The translations under genes were made by a program, and so were the position numbers. A stretch of DNA of 64,000 bases from CAVQBC01 sp963848415 (GTDB lineage: Bacteria > Actinomycetota > Thermoleophilia > Solirubrobacterales > Solirubrobacteraceae): NCBI GenBank assembly GCA_963848415.1, contig CAWKDN010000001.1:1364001-1428000 (forward strand). The letters are read 5' to 3'. Below, piece after piece: positions 32,561 through 39,761 of the stretch; the first letter of the stretch is position 1; the number at the start of each line of letters is the position of its first letter. Below the pieces are notes generated by a model that saw only the letters and a list, made by a program, of their open reading frames with translations, searched no databases and had not been told where the DNA came from.

Positions 32561-32986
32561 ATGGCCGGGCGCCCGAGCAGCGGGCGTGGACCCAGGCGGC
32601 GGCGACTGTCGCGAAGCGCCGAGTTCGAGCGCGTCTACCGGCAGGGCCGCTCGCGGGCGAACCGGTTCCTCGTGCTCTACACGTTCCCGCGCGAGACGGG
32701 TGACGACGCCGCGAGCGGATCGCGGCTCGGGCTGTCGGTCTCGCGCAAGGTCGGAGGCGCTGTCGAGCGAGCGCGGATCAAGCGCGTGCTCCGCGAGGCC
32801 TTCTGGGCGGAGGCCGGATCGCTCTCGTCGGAAGCCGACTACGTGGTGGTCGCGCGCGCGGACGTCCGCGGGCTCGACGAGCGCGAGGGCATGCAGGGCG
32901 TACGGGCGGCGCTGGCCGAGCTGATCGGCGGGATCTCGTCCGCGAGCAGCGATGGGGTCGCGGGCGCCGAGCCCGGCCGGGCATGA
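32561..32986 (+). CDS. rnpA: Ribonuclease P protein component
   Basis: 141 residues, ATG 32561, immediately after the rpmH stop. Core: LSRSAEFERVYRQGRS, RLGLSVSRKVGGAVERARIK, RVLREAF (the RNR-type RNA-binding motif). It binds the pre-tRNA 5' leader with the RNase P RNA. The C-terminal 20 residues are a low-complexity extension. It overlaps yidD by 4 bp. Confidence 0.93.
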   Translation: MAGRPSSGRGPRRRRLSRSAEFERVYRQGRSRANRFLVLYTFPRETGDDAASGSRLGLSVSRKVGGAVERARIKRVLREAFWAEAGSLSSEADYVVVARADVRGLDEREGMQGVRAALAELIGGISSASSDGVAGAEPGRA

Positions 32987-33255
32987 GGATGGGCGGGCTC
33001 GCAACCGCGCCGATCCGGCTCTACCAGCGGCTCATCTCCCCACTGCTCCCCAGGCGCTGCAAGTACCACCCGACCTGCTCGGCCTACGCCGTCGAGGCGA
33101 TCGGCCGATTCGGCATACTGCGCGGCTCGCTGCTCGCCGGCTGGCGGGTGCTGCGGTGCAACCCGCTGAGCCACGGTGGCTACGACCCCGTCGAGGCGCA
33201 GACCATGTTCCGCGCGCCTTCCGCGGCCGCCCGCGTCCCTGCGTCAGACTCCTAG
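32983..33255 (+). CDS. yidD: Membrane protein insertion efficiency factor YidD
   Basis: 90 residues, ATG 32983 (ATGA overlap with rnpA). The family signature is clear: IRLYQRLISPLLP, CKYHPTCSAYAVEAI, GWRVLRCNPLSHGGYDPV. It is a small membrane-associated protein helping YidC-dependent insertion, and yidC follows 4 bp later. Confidence 0.94.
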   Translation: MRMGGLATAPIRLYQRLISPLLPRRCKYHPTCSAYAVEAIGRFGILRGSLLAGWRVLRCNPLSHGGYDPVEAQTMFRAPSAAARVPASDS

Positions 33256-33259
33256 TCCC

Positions 33260-34273
33260 GTGTACCACGTATTCGCCAATCCCCTACAGCCCCTGATCGA
33301 CTTCTTCGAAGCGATCCTCGTGTTCTTCCACGACTCGGCGAACCTCAGCTGGGGGCTCTCGATCGTGGCGCTCACGGTGCTGGTGCGCGCGTGTCTGCTG
33401 CCGCTGACGCTCAAGCAGTTCAAGTCGATGCAGGCGCTGGCCAAGCACCAGCCGGAGATCAAGAAGCTCCAGCAGAAGTACAAGAACGACAAGGAGCGTC
33501 TCCAGCAGGAGACGATGAAGTTCTACCGGGAGAACAAGGTGAATCCGTTCGCCTCGTGCCTCCCGATCATCGCACAGCTCCCGGTCTTCCTCGCGCTGTT
33601 CTACATGCTGCAGGACGACCTGCGGCGGGACATCTGCCCGGACGTCAACCCGCCGAGCGTCGCCGACCCGAAGCCCTGCGGCGCCGGCGGCGACGCGTCC
33701 TTCCTCTTCATCCCGGACCTCACCAACCGCGCCTACGGGTGGGTGCTGGTCACGCTGATCCTGCTCTACATCGGCTCCCAGCTGCTCTCGACGCTGCTGA
33801 TGGCGACCACGAGCGATCGCACCCAGCGGATGATCATGATCGCGCTGCCGTTCTTCTTCGTGATCTTCGTCTGGCAGTTCCCGGCCGGCCTGCTCGTCTA
33901 CTGGATCACCACGAACCTGTGGACCATCGTCCAGCAGGCGATCGTGCGCAAGCGGCTCGGACCGTTGCGACCAGCCACGGCCGAAGGTGACGCGGGCGGT
34001 GGGCTCGGGAGCCTCACGGCATTGCTGGGCGGGGGCAACCGGTCGGCGCCGTCCGGTAACGGCGACGGGCAGAAACCCAAGCCCGCGGCGAGTGGCGGCC
34101 GCGAACCCGCCGCCGTCGGCGCCGCCTCGTCGTCCGGGAAGGCGGGCCGCTCGAGGGGCGGGACGGGTGAAACGAAGGGCGGCGGTGGCAACGGCGGCGG
34201 CACCGGTCGCCCGACCGCGCGGCCCCCGTCACCGCCCCGCAAGAAGAAGAAGCGCTCCGGACGCCGCCGATGA
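33260..34273 (+). CDS. yidC: Membrane protein insertase YidC/Oxa1
   Basis: 337 residues from GTG 33260 (VYHVFANPLQPLIDF), chosen because it follows the yidD stop directly. The YidC core spans about 5-230 with five helices and the conserved Arg in LVRACLLPLTLKQFKSMQ. There is an insertion loop (CPDVNPPSVADPKPCGAGGD) and then a long Gly/Pro/Lys-rich basic tail of about 95 residues, likely ribosome-facing. It overlaps jag by 4 bp. Confidence 0.94.
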   Translation: MYHVFANPLQPLIDFFEAILVFFHDSANLSWGLSIVALTVLVRACLLPLTLKQFKSMQALAKHQPEIKKLQQKYKNDKERLQQETMKFYRENKVNPFASCLPIIAQLPVFLALFYMLQDDLRRDICPDVNPPSVADPKPCGAGGDASFLFIPDLTNRAYGWVLVTLILLYIGSQLLSTLLMATTSDRTQRMIMIALPFFFVIFVWQFPAGLLVYWITTNLWTIVQQAIVRKRLGPLRPATAEGDAGGGLGSLTALLGGGNRSAPSGNGDGQKPKPAASGGREPAAVGAASSSGKAGRSRGGTGETKGGGGNGGGTGRPTARPPSPPRKKKKRSGRRR

Positions 34274-34746
34274 GCACCGGCCCCGATCCGGATGCCCCGG
34301 CCGAGGAGCAGGTCGAGGCGCTTCTCGGTGTCGTCGGCGAGGCGTTCGGCCTCACCACGGAGGTCGAGGTCGAGCGCGACCGCGACACGATCCGCGGCAC
34401 GCTGCACGGGGAGGACATGGGTCTCTTCATCGGCCGACACGGAACCACCATCGACGCCGTCCAGCATCTGGCCTACAAGGTCGCCGCCCGCACCGAGACA
34501 CCGCCGCCCCGGGTGGTGGTCGACGCGGCCGGCTATCGGGCACGCCGCGAGCAGGCGCTGCAGCGCCAGGCCGACCAGGCTGCGGAGGCGGCGGTGCAGT
34601 CCGGTCGCCCGGTCGCCCTGGATGCCATGAGCGCGACCGAACGTAAGGTGGTTCACGAGTACCTGAAGGACCGGTCCGGGGTGGAGACGTACTCCGAGGG
34701 AACTGAGCCCGACCGGCACCTCGTCGTGGCGCCACTCGGCGCCTGA
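34270..34746 (+). CDS. jag: Jag/KhpB-type RNA-binding protein (KH and R3H domains)
   Basis: 158 residues, ATG 34270. A KH-II domain (GLFIGRHGTTIDAVQHLAY) and a C-terminal R3H domain (MSATERKVVHEYLKD to the end). There is no N-terminal Jag-N domain. In other bacteria KhpB/Jag binds many RNAs and affects cell elongation. It is part of the yidC operon. Confidence 0.93.
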   Translation: MSTGPDPDAPAEEQVEALLGVVGEAFGLTTEVEVERDRDTIRGTLHGEDMGLFIGRHGTTIDAVQHLAYKVAARTETPPPRVVVDAAGYRARREQALQRQADQAAEAAVQSGRPVALDAMSATERKVVHEYLKDRSGVETYSEGTEPDRHLVVAPLGA

Positions 34747-34799
34747 TCACCGCCGCGGGCCGCCGGAGATCGGGCCGGCGAAGCGGGGAGCCAAGTACC

Positions 34800-34826
34800 G
34801 TTTCACGTCGATCACCCCGGTGAAAC
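34800..34826. repeat. Palindromic element copy 1 (GTTTCAC-N13-GTGAAAC)
   Basis: Arms identical to the two halves of the canonical parS site but separated by 13 bp; an inner TCAC-CCCG-GTGA hairpin is also possible. It lies between jag and the LAGLIDADG gene, 75 bp from copy 2. Confidence 0.6.
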
Positions 34827-34874
34827 GCTGCGGTCGCTGATGATGAACCTGAGCGGTACTGAGCACTCGGGTCG

Positions 34875-34901
34875 GTTTCACGTTCTTCACCCCGGTGAAA
34901 C
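34875..34901. repeat. Palindromic element copy 2 (GTTTCAC-N13-GTGAAAC)
   Basis: Same arms, and the same spacer end (TCACCCCG), as copy 1. The right arm contains an in-frame GTG (34895) of the LAGLIDADG frame. The inner stem here is TTCAC-CCCG-GTGAA. Confidence 0.6.
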
Positions 34902-34936
34902 ACGCTGGCGTCAGCGTCACGTGGGAGCATGGGCAC

Positions 34937-35320
34937 ATGCCCGCGCAACGGCTCTCCGACTTCGAGCAGGGCGTCGTCGTCGGTCTCCTCATCGGTGAAG
35001 GGCACCTGGGAGGCGATGGTCGCCAGCCACAGGTCACGCTCCGGATGCACGTCCGCCATGAGGTGTTGCTTCGGTGGCTGGTCGCCCGCCTGCCACAGAG
35101 CCGCCTCTACGGTCCCTACGACCACGACGGACGCCACTACTTCCAATGGATGGTCCGTGGCCGCGGTCTGGTCGAGGAGCTCCTTCCCGTCCTCGAGCGG
35201 CACATCACCCGAGACCTCGATGCGCACGCCTTCGAGCGCCTGCAGCGGATGACCGTGCGCTACTCCGATTCGATCCGCAAGACCCGCGCGCGGATCGAGG
35301 CTTCGCGCTCCGCCCGATGA
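34937..35320 (+). CDS. Small single-motif LAGLIDADG-family protein
   Basis: 127 residues from ATG 34937, with GGGAG (34923-34927) at good spacing; GTG 34895 in the same frame is less likely. FEQGVVVGLLIGEGHLG carries the LAGLIDADG helix with its acidic residue, followed by PQVTLRMHVRHEVLLRWLVA and HYFQWMVRG, the beta-sheet DNA-binding fold. One motif implies a homodimer with a palindromic target. Its stop overlaps the rsmG start (ATGA), so it is translated within the operon. No intron or intein surrounds it, so it may be domesticated as a regulator. Confidence 0.8.
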   Translation: MPAQRLSDFEQGVVVGLLIGEGHLGGDGRQPQVTLRMHVRHEVLLRWLVARLPQSRLYGPYDHDGRHYFQWMVRGRGLVEELLPVLERHITRDLDAHAFERLQRMTVRYSDSIRKTRARIEASRSAR

Positions 35321-36033
35321 CGTCTGACCTCGACGTCCTTGGCCGGCTCGATTCGTTGGCGGGCGAGTATGGGCTTCCTGAAGCTGCGCAGCGTCGGCTT
35401 GCGGAGCTGCTCGACCTGCTCGCGGACCCGTCCGCGCCGACCGCGATCCACGACCCGAGGGCAGGAGTCGAACAGCACGTCGCCGATTCGCTCGTGGCGC
35501 TGGAGCTTCCCGAGCTGCGAGCGGCCAAGCGCATCGCTGACCTGGGTGCCGGCGCCGGGGTGCCGGGACTCGTCCTTGCGATCGCCCTCCCCGACTGCGC
35601 GATCGTGCTGGTCGAGAGCAGCTGCCGGAAATGCCGGTTCCTTCAGCGAGCCGCCGACCGGCTCGAGCTTGCCAGGGTCTCCGTGGCCTGTACCCGGATC
35701 GAGGCTTGGGCGGCCGGCCAGGGGAGCTGCGACGTCGTCTGTGCCCGTGCCCTCGCGTCGCTGCCGGTCCTGTGTGAGTACGCGGCGCCGCTGCTGGTCG
35801 ACGAGGGAGTGCTGGTCGCCTGGAAGGCGGAGGTCGACGCGGAAGAGGCGCTGGCGGGCGACGCCGCCTCGGCCGTCGTGGGCCTCGCGCCCGTCGCGGT
35901 CCGGACGGTCCACCCCTTCCCGCAGGCCCGCCACAGGACGCTCTACGTCTACCGCAAGGTTGCTCCGACCCCCGCCCGGTTTCCGCGACGTCCCGGGATT
36001 GCAACAAAACGACCCATCTCTGCAACTTCTTGA
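35317..36033 (+). CDS. rsmG: 16S rRNA (guanine-N7)-methyltransferase RsmG
   Basis: 238 residues from ATG 35317, overlapping the LAGLIDADG stop. Methylates G527 of 16S rRNA (E. coli numbering). SAM site IADLGAGAGVPGLVLAIA, LVESSCRKCRFLQ, and VCARALASLPVLCEY. The end (RHRTLYVYRKVAPTPARFPR) is typical of the family. It sits before parA as in most bacteria. Confidence 0.94.
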   Translation: MTSDLDVLGRLDSLAGEYGLPEAAQRRLAELLDLLADPSAPTAIHDPRAGVEQHVADSLVALELPELRAAKRIADLGAGAGVPGLVLAIALPDCAIVLVESSCRKCRFLQRAADRLELARVSVACTRIEAWAAGQGSCDVVCARALASLPVLCEYAAPLLVDEGVLVAWKAEVDAEEALAGDAASAVVGLAPVAVRTVHPFPQARHRTLYVYRKVAPTPARFPRRPGIATKRPISATS

Positions 36034-36093
36034 GCACGAACGGGCGGTTCGGCCCCGAATCCGCCGCCCTGCTCGCTAGCGTCGGACGTCGCC

Positions 36094-36852
36094 ATGAGCA
36101 CCGTTTACGCGATCGCCAACCAGAAGGGCGGAGTCGGGAAGACCACCACTGCCGTCAATGTCGCTGCCTGCATCGCCGAGGCGGGCTACGACACGCTCCT
36201 CGTCGACGTCGATCCGCAGGGCAACGCGACGACCGGCCTCGGGGTCGAGCGGCAGGGGGTCACGGGCCTCTACGACGTCTTGGGCGGCGCCGTCCCGCTG
36301 AGCGACGCGGTGCGCCCGACCGAGGTCAGCCGTCTGTCCATCGTGGCTTCGACCCCTGACCTGGCCGGCGCCACCATGGAGCTGCCACGAGAGCCGGGAT
36401 CGGAGCGGCGCCTGCGTGACGCGCTCGCGCCCGTGCGCGGGCGCTACGCCTACACGCTGCTCGATTGCCCGCCCTCGCTCGGCCCGCTGACCGTCAACGC
36501 CCTCGTCGCCGCCGACCGGGTCATCGTGCCGGTGCAGACCGAGTACTTCGCCCTGGAGGGTCTGGCCGGGCTGCTGGACACCCTCGGGCTCATCCAACGC
36601 GAGCTCAACCCGCGGCTGACCGTCGCGGGGATGCTCTTGACGATGTACGACGGGCGCACCAAGCTCGCCCAGGACGTCGAGCGCGAGGTGCGTGAGCACT
36701 TCCCGGCGCTCGTGTTCGACACCGTGATCCCGCGCAACGTCCGCCTCGGCGAGGCACCGAGCTTCGGGCGGCCCGTGATCCACCACGATCCGCACTGCCC
36801 AGGTGCAGACGCGTACTTCGAGCTCGCCAAGGAGGTGGCTGCGCGTGGCTGA
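36094..36852 (+). CDS. parA: Chromosome partitioning ATPase ParA (Soj)
   Basis: 252 residues, ATG 36094. Deviant Walker A QKGGVGKTTTAVN with the signature Lys, LLVDVDPQGNATTG (Walker A'), LLDCPPSLGPLTVNAL (Walker B). It binds DNA non-specifically and drives origin segregation with ParB. It overlaps parB by 8 bp. Confidence 0.95.
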   Translation: MSTVYAIANQKGGVGKTTTAVNVAACIAEAGYDTLLVDVDPQGNATTGLGVERQGVTGLYDVLGGAVPLSDAVRPTEVSRLSIVASTPDLAGATMELPREPGSERRLRDALAPVRGRYAYTLLDCPPSLGPLTVNALVAADRVIVPVQTEYFALEGLAGLLDTLGLIQRELNPRLTVAGMLLTMYDGRTKLAQDVEREVREHFPALVFDTVIPRNVRLGEAPSFGRPVIHHDPHCPGADAYFELAKEVAARG

Positions 36853-37756
36853 CCCCAGCCGTGGTATGGGCCGCGGTCTCGCGGCCATCCTGTCCTCGAC
36901 AGCGCCGGAGGTTCAGGACGGTGCGTCCGACCCCGAGCTGCGAGCGCTGCCGGTCGACCTGGTGGTGCCCAATCCGCGCCAGCCGCGGCGAACGTTCGAC
37001 GACGTCTCACTCGAGGCGCTGGCCGGCTCGCTGCGCGAGCGCGGCGTGCTGCAGCCCGTCCTCGTCCGCCCCGTGCCGGGCGGGACCTACGAGCTGATCG
37101 CCGGCGAGCGCCGCTGGCGTGCGGCCCGCCTGGCGGGGCTCGCGACGGTGCCGGCGCTGGTGCGACCGCAGGTCGACGCCGAGTCGCTCGAGCTGGCGCT
37201 CATCGAGAACATGGCCCGTGAGGATCTCAACCCGGTCGAGGAAGCCCGCGCGTGTGCCGAGCTCGTCGAGGAGATCGGGCTCACGCGCGAGGAGATCGGT
37301 CTCCGGGTGGGGCGCTCACGGGTGGCGGTGTCCAACCTGCTCCGGCTGCTCGAGCTGCCCGACGAGGTGCTCGACCTCTTGGTCGCAGGAGCGCTGACCG
37401 AGGGTCACGGCCGCGCCCTGCTGCTGGTGGGCGAGCATCGCGAACGGCGCCGGCTCGGCCGCCTCGCCGCGGCCGAGGGCTGGACCGTGCGCCAGACGGA
37501 GGGCCGCGCCCGCGCAGCCGACGTGGCGCGCGACGCCAACGGCCTGGGTCGGCGCCGGCCGAGGAGATCCCGCGCGGCAATGCATCCGGATCAGGCCGCA
37601 GCAGCCGCGCGCGTCGAAGAGGTCCTCGGCCGCGCGCTGGGGGCGCCCGTGGAGGTCACCCCGCACGGCAAGGGCTGCAAGGTCTCGCTGGACTTCACGA
37701 GCTTCGAGGACGCGGTTGCGGCGGCCGAGCGACTGGGGATGCCCAGGGCGGCCTGA
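36845..37756 (+). CDS. parB: Chromosome partitioning protein ParB (Spo0J)
   Basis: 303 residues from GTG 36845. The N-terminal CTPase/ParB domain has PNPRQPRRTFDD and the catalytic-type ELIAGERRWRAA box; ALIENMAREDLNPVEEA follows; the central HTH (REEIGLRVGRSRVAVSNLLR) recognises parS; the C-terminal dimerisation segment ends at LDFTSFEDAVAAAERLG. I saw no canonical contiguous parS in this window by eye; the only close sequences are the split elements at 34800-34901. Confidence 0.95.
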   Translation: MADPSRGMGRGLAAILSSTAPEVQDGASDPELRALPVDLVVPNPRQPRRTFDDVSLEALAGSLRERGVLQPVLVRPVPGGTYELIAGERRWRAARLAGLATVPALVRPQVDAESLELALIENMAREDLNPVEEARACAELVEEIGLTREEIGLRVGRSRVAVSNLLRLLELPDEVLDLLVAGALTEGHGRALLLVGEHRERRRLGRLAAAEGWTVRQTEGRARAADVARDANGLGRRRPRRSRAAMHPDQAAAAARVEEVLGRALGAPVEVTPHGKGCKVSLDFTSFEDAVAAAERLGMPRAA

Positions 37757-37801
37757 TGGCAACCCGAGCGGCCCGATCGGTCCACCGCGGCTACGGCAGT
37801 T

Positions 37802-37815
37802 GAGCCGAGCGGCTC
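37802..37815 (+). terminator. Weak hairpin after parB
   Basis: GAGCC-GAGC-GGCTC about 45 bp downstream of the parB stop, without a U-tract. Only a candidate. Confidence 0.3.
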
Positions 37816-37980
37816 TGTGAGGACTGTGCTGCCGGCAGCGCGGGAGCACGGCATGCGGGGGCGTCCGAGGGCACGGAGCCGGTCGCCAGACCGTGCGGGG
37901 GAGCGCGCTCTGGGCCCCGTGGCCGGGCGGCCCCGCGCGGGGTCTTGGAGGGGTCGCGAGGGAGTCTGGCGGGGCCGAGG

Positions 37981-38001
37981 GTGGGCGCTATCATCGCCCA
38001 C
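37981..38001 (+). promoter_or_regulatory. tRNA-Ile promoter with -10 framed by an inverted repeat
   Basis: TATCAT (37989-37994) is a plausible -10 at 10 bp before the tRNA. It lies in the spacer of the perfect repeat GTGGGCG-N7-CGCCCAC. The right half (ATCGCCC) is also complementary to the tRNA 5' end GGGCGAT. Confidence 0.45.
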
Positions 38002-38004
38002 TCC

Positions 38005-38078
<74 letters not shown>

Positions 38079-38170
38079 CCTCTAGGTCCCGGTCTCGGGG
38101 CCTCTCAGCGTCGAAGTCCGGCGTTTGACGGGGTCGGTGTCGAGGCCCGAGGGGGGAGCGTCCGCCTGCC

Positions 38171-38176
38171 TATACT
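38171..38176 (+). promoter_or_regulatory. -10 box TATACT of the DUF151 gene
   Basis: A near-consensus -10 at 25 bp before GTG 38202, giving a short leader that includes GAGGAG (38197-38202). No clear -35. Confidence 0.5.
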
Positions 38177-38201
38177 TGGCCGCTGATCCGCAAGTCGAGG
38201 A

Positions 38202-38699
38202 GTGCTCTTGCAGGAGATGGTCATCTACGGCGTGAGCTTTGACATGGTCGGCAAGCAGCCGATCGTCCTGCTCAAGGCCGTCGACACGAACAAGTTCCTG
38301 CCGATCTGGATCGGTCACCCCGAGGCGGCGGCGATCCTGATGAAGCTCCAGGGCGCCTCGACTCCGCGGCCGATGACCCATGATCTCCTCTTCGACATGC
38401 TCGGCGAGCTCGAGGTCAACTGCTCTCGGGTATCGGTCACCGAGCTGCGCGAGAACACGTTCTATGCGTCGATCACGCTGAGCGTGAACGGTCGCGACGT
38501 CGAGATCGACTCGCGCCCGTCGGACGCGCTGGCGCTCGCGGTGCGCTCCGGGGCGCCGATCTTCGCCGCCGAGGACGTCATCGCCGAGTCCGCGATCGAG
38601 TTCGAGCACGAGGTCGAGGACACCGAGGAAGTCGTCGACAAGTTCAAGGAGTTCCTCGACCAGGTCTCCCCGGAGGACTTCCGGGCCGGCGACTCGTAG
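38202..38699 (+). CDS. Bifunctional nuclease family protein (DUF151)
   Basis: 165 residues from GTG 38202. TTG 38208 and ATG 38217 are in frame; TTG 38208 has the best spacing from GAGGAG. Core: VIYGVSFDMVGKQPIVLLK, LPIWIGHPEAAAI, the RPMTHDLLFDML helix and the conserved IDSRPSDALALAVR. The family has been reported to have DNase/RNase activity in plants and some bacteria; its role in actinobacteria is unclear. The C-terminal 30 residues are an acidic helix. Cytosolic. Confidence 0.88.
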   Translation: MLLQEMVIYGVSFDMVGKQPIVLLKAVDTNKFLPIWIGHPEAAAILMKLQGASTPRPMTHDLLFDMLGELEVNCSRVSVTELRENTFYASITLSVNGRDVEIDSRPSDALALAVRSGAPIFAAEDVIAESAIEFEHEVEDTEEVVDKFKEFLDQVSPEDFRAGDS

Positions 38700-38795
38700 G
38701 CCTCGGGGTCGGGCGGCACTCCGGACGGGCGGCGCCCAGGGGGCTCCGGGCGGGCCATCATGAAGGCCGGACAGTCTCGAGAGCGGCCGCGGGCG

Positions 38796-39761
38796 TCAAG
38801 CCACGGCGCGGCGGGCGAGCGCGAGGTCGAGCACGCGGGCGATCAGCTCGTCGAATCCGATCCCGCCGGCCTCGGCGGCCTGGGGGAGCAGTGACGTCTC
38901 GGTCAGGCCCGGGATCGCGTTGGCCTCCAGCACGAAGAGCTCATCGGTGGCGTGCTCCAGCATGAGGTCGACGCGGGCGAAGCCCTCCAGCCCGAGCGTC
39001 TCCCACACGCCCAGCGCCAGCTCGACCGCCCGCGCGGTCAGGGCGTCGCCCACCTCGGCGGGACAGACGAACCGCGTGCGCCCGATCTCGTAGCGCGCCT
39101 CGAAGTCGTAGAAGTCCTCGGTCGAGGGCACCGCCTCGACCATCGGCAGGGCGACCGGCCCGGCCGGCCCGTCGAGCAGCGAGACCGCGAGGTCGCGGCC
39201 GTCGACGTGGCGTTCGAGCAGGACCTTGGTGTCGTAGGAGAAGGCGGCCACGAGCGCGCCGGGGACGTCGTGGGCGGCGCCGGCGAACTTGACGCCCAGC
39301 GCGGAACCCTGGCCGGCCGGCTTGACCACGACGGGGAAGTGGAGGCGATCCTCGATGGCGGGCAGGGCGCGAGCCGCGCCGAGCTCCTCGAAGGCGGTCT
39401 GGTTGAACGCGAAGAAGTCGGGCGTCGGGATGCCGGCGTCGCGCATCGCGTGCTTGGCGAGCACCTTGTCGGTGCAGCGGATGCACGCGCCGGGGCGCGA
39501 GCCGGTATACGGCAGGCCGACGAGCTCGAGCAGCTCCTGCACGGTGCCGTCCTCGCCGTTGCGGCCGTGCAGCGCGACGAACGCCACGTCCGCCCGGGCC
39601 GAGGCGAGGCGCTCGACCAGGTCGTCGCCGACGTCGATCGAGACGACGTCGTGCCCGAGGCGCTCCAGGGCGTCCTCGACCCGCGCGCCAGAGCGCAACG
39701 AGACCTGGCGCTCGAGCGAGCGCCCGCCCTTGAGCACGGCGACGCGGCGGCGCTCGCTCAC
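38796..39761 (-). CDS. Second D-Ala-D-Ala ligase-like ATP-grasp enzyme
   Basis: 321 residues, GTG 39759-39761, overlapping the stop of the aminotransferase gene by 4 bp. Ddl-type motifs are present but altered: SLERQVSLRSG, HGRNGEDGT, VVKPAGQGSALGVK (GSSVG is GSALG), FYDFEARY for the omega loop and LEANAIPGLTETS for the Mg site. It is clearly more divergent than the ligase at 8511-9500. It could be a redundant Ddl or join other D-amino acids; sequence alone cannot decide. Confidence 0.85.
   Translation of the reverse strand: MSERRRVAVLKGGRSLERQVSLRSGARVEDALERLGHDVVSIDVGDDLVERLASARADVAFVALHGRNGEDGTVQELLELVGLPYTGSRPGACIRCTDKVLAKHAMRDAGIPTPDFFAFNQTAFEELGAARALPAIEDRLHFPVVVKPAGQGSALGVKFAGAAHDVPGALVAAFSYDTKVLLERHVDGRDLAVSLLDGPAGPVALPMVEAVPSTEDFYDFEARYEIGRTRFVCPAEVGDALTARAVELALGVWETLGLEGFARVDLMLEHATDELFVLEANAIPGLTETSLLPQAAEAGGIGFDELIARVLDLALARRAVA

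Noticed and set aside
34895..34936. GTG 34895 as start of the LAGLIDADG gene
   Set aside because: It lies inside the right arm of the second palindrome and lacks a ribosome-binding site, while ATG 34937 has GGGAG at good spacing.
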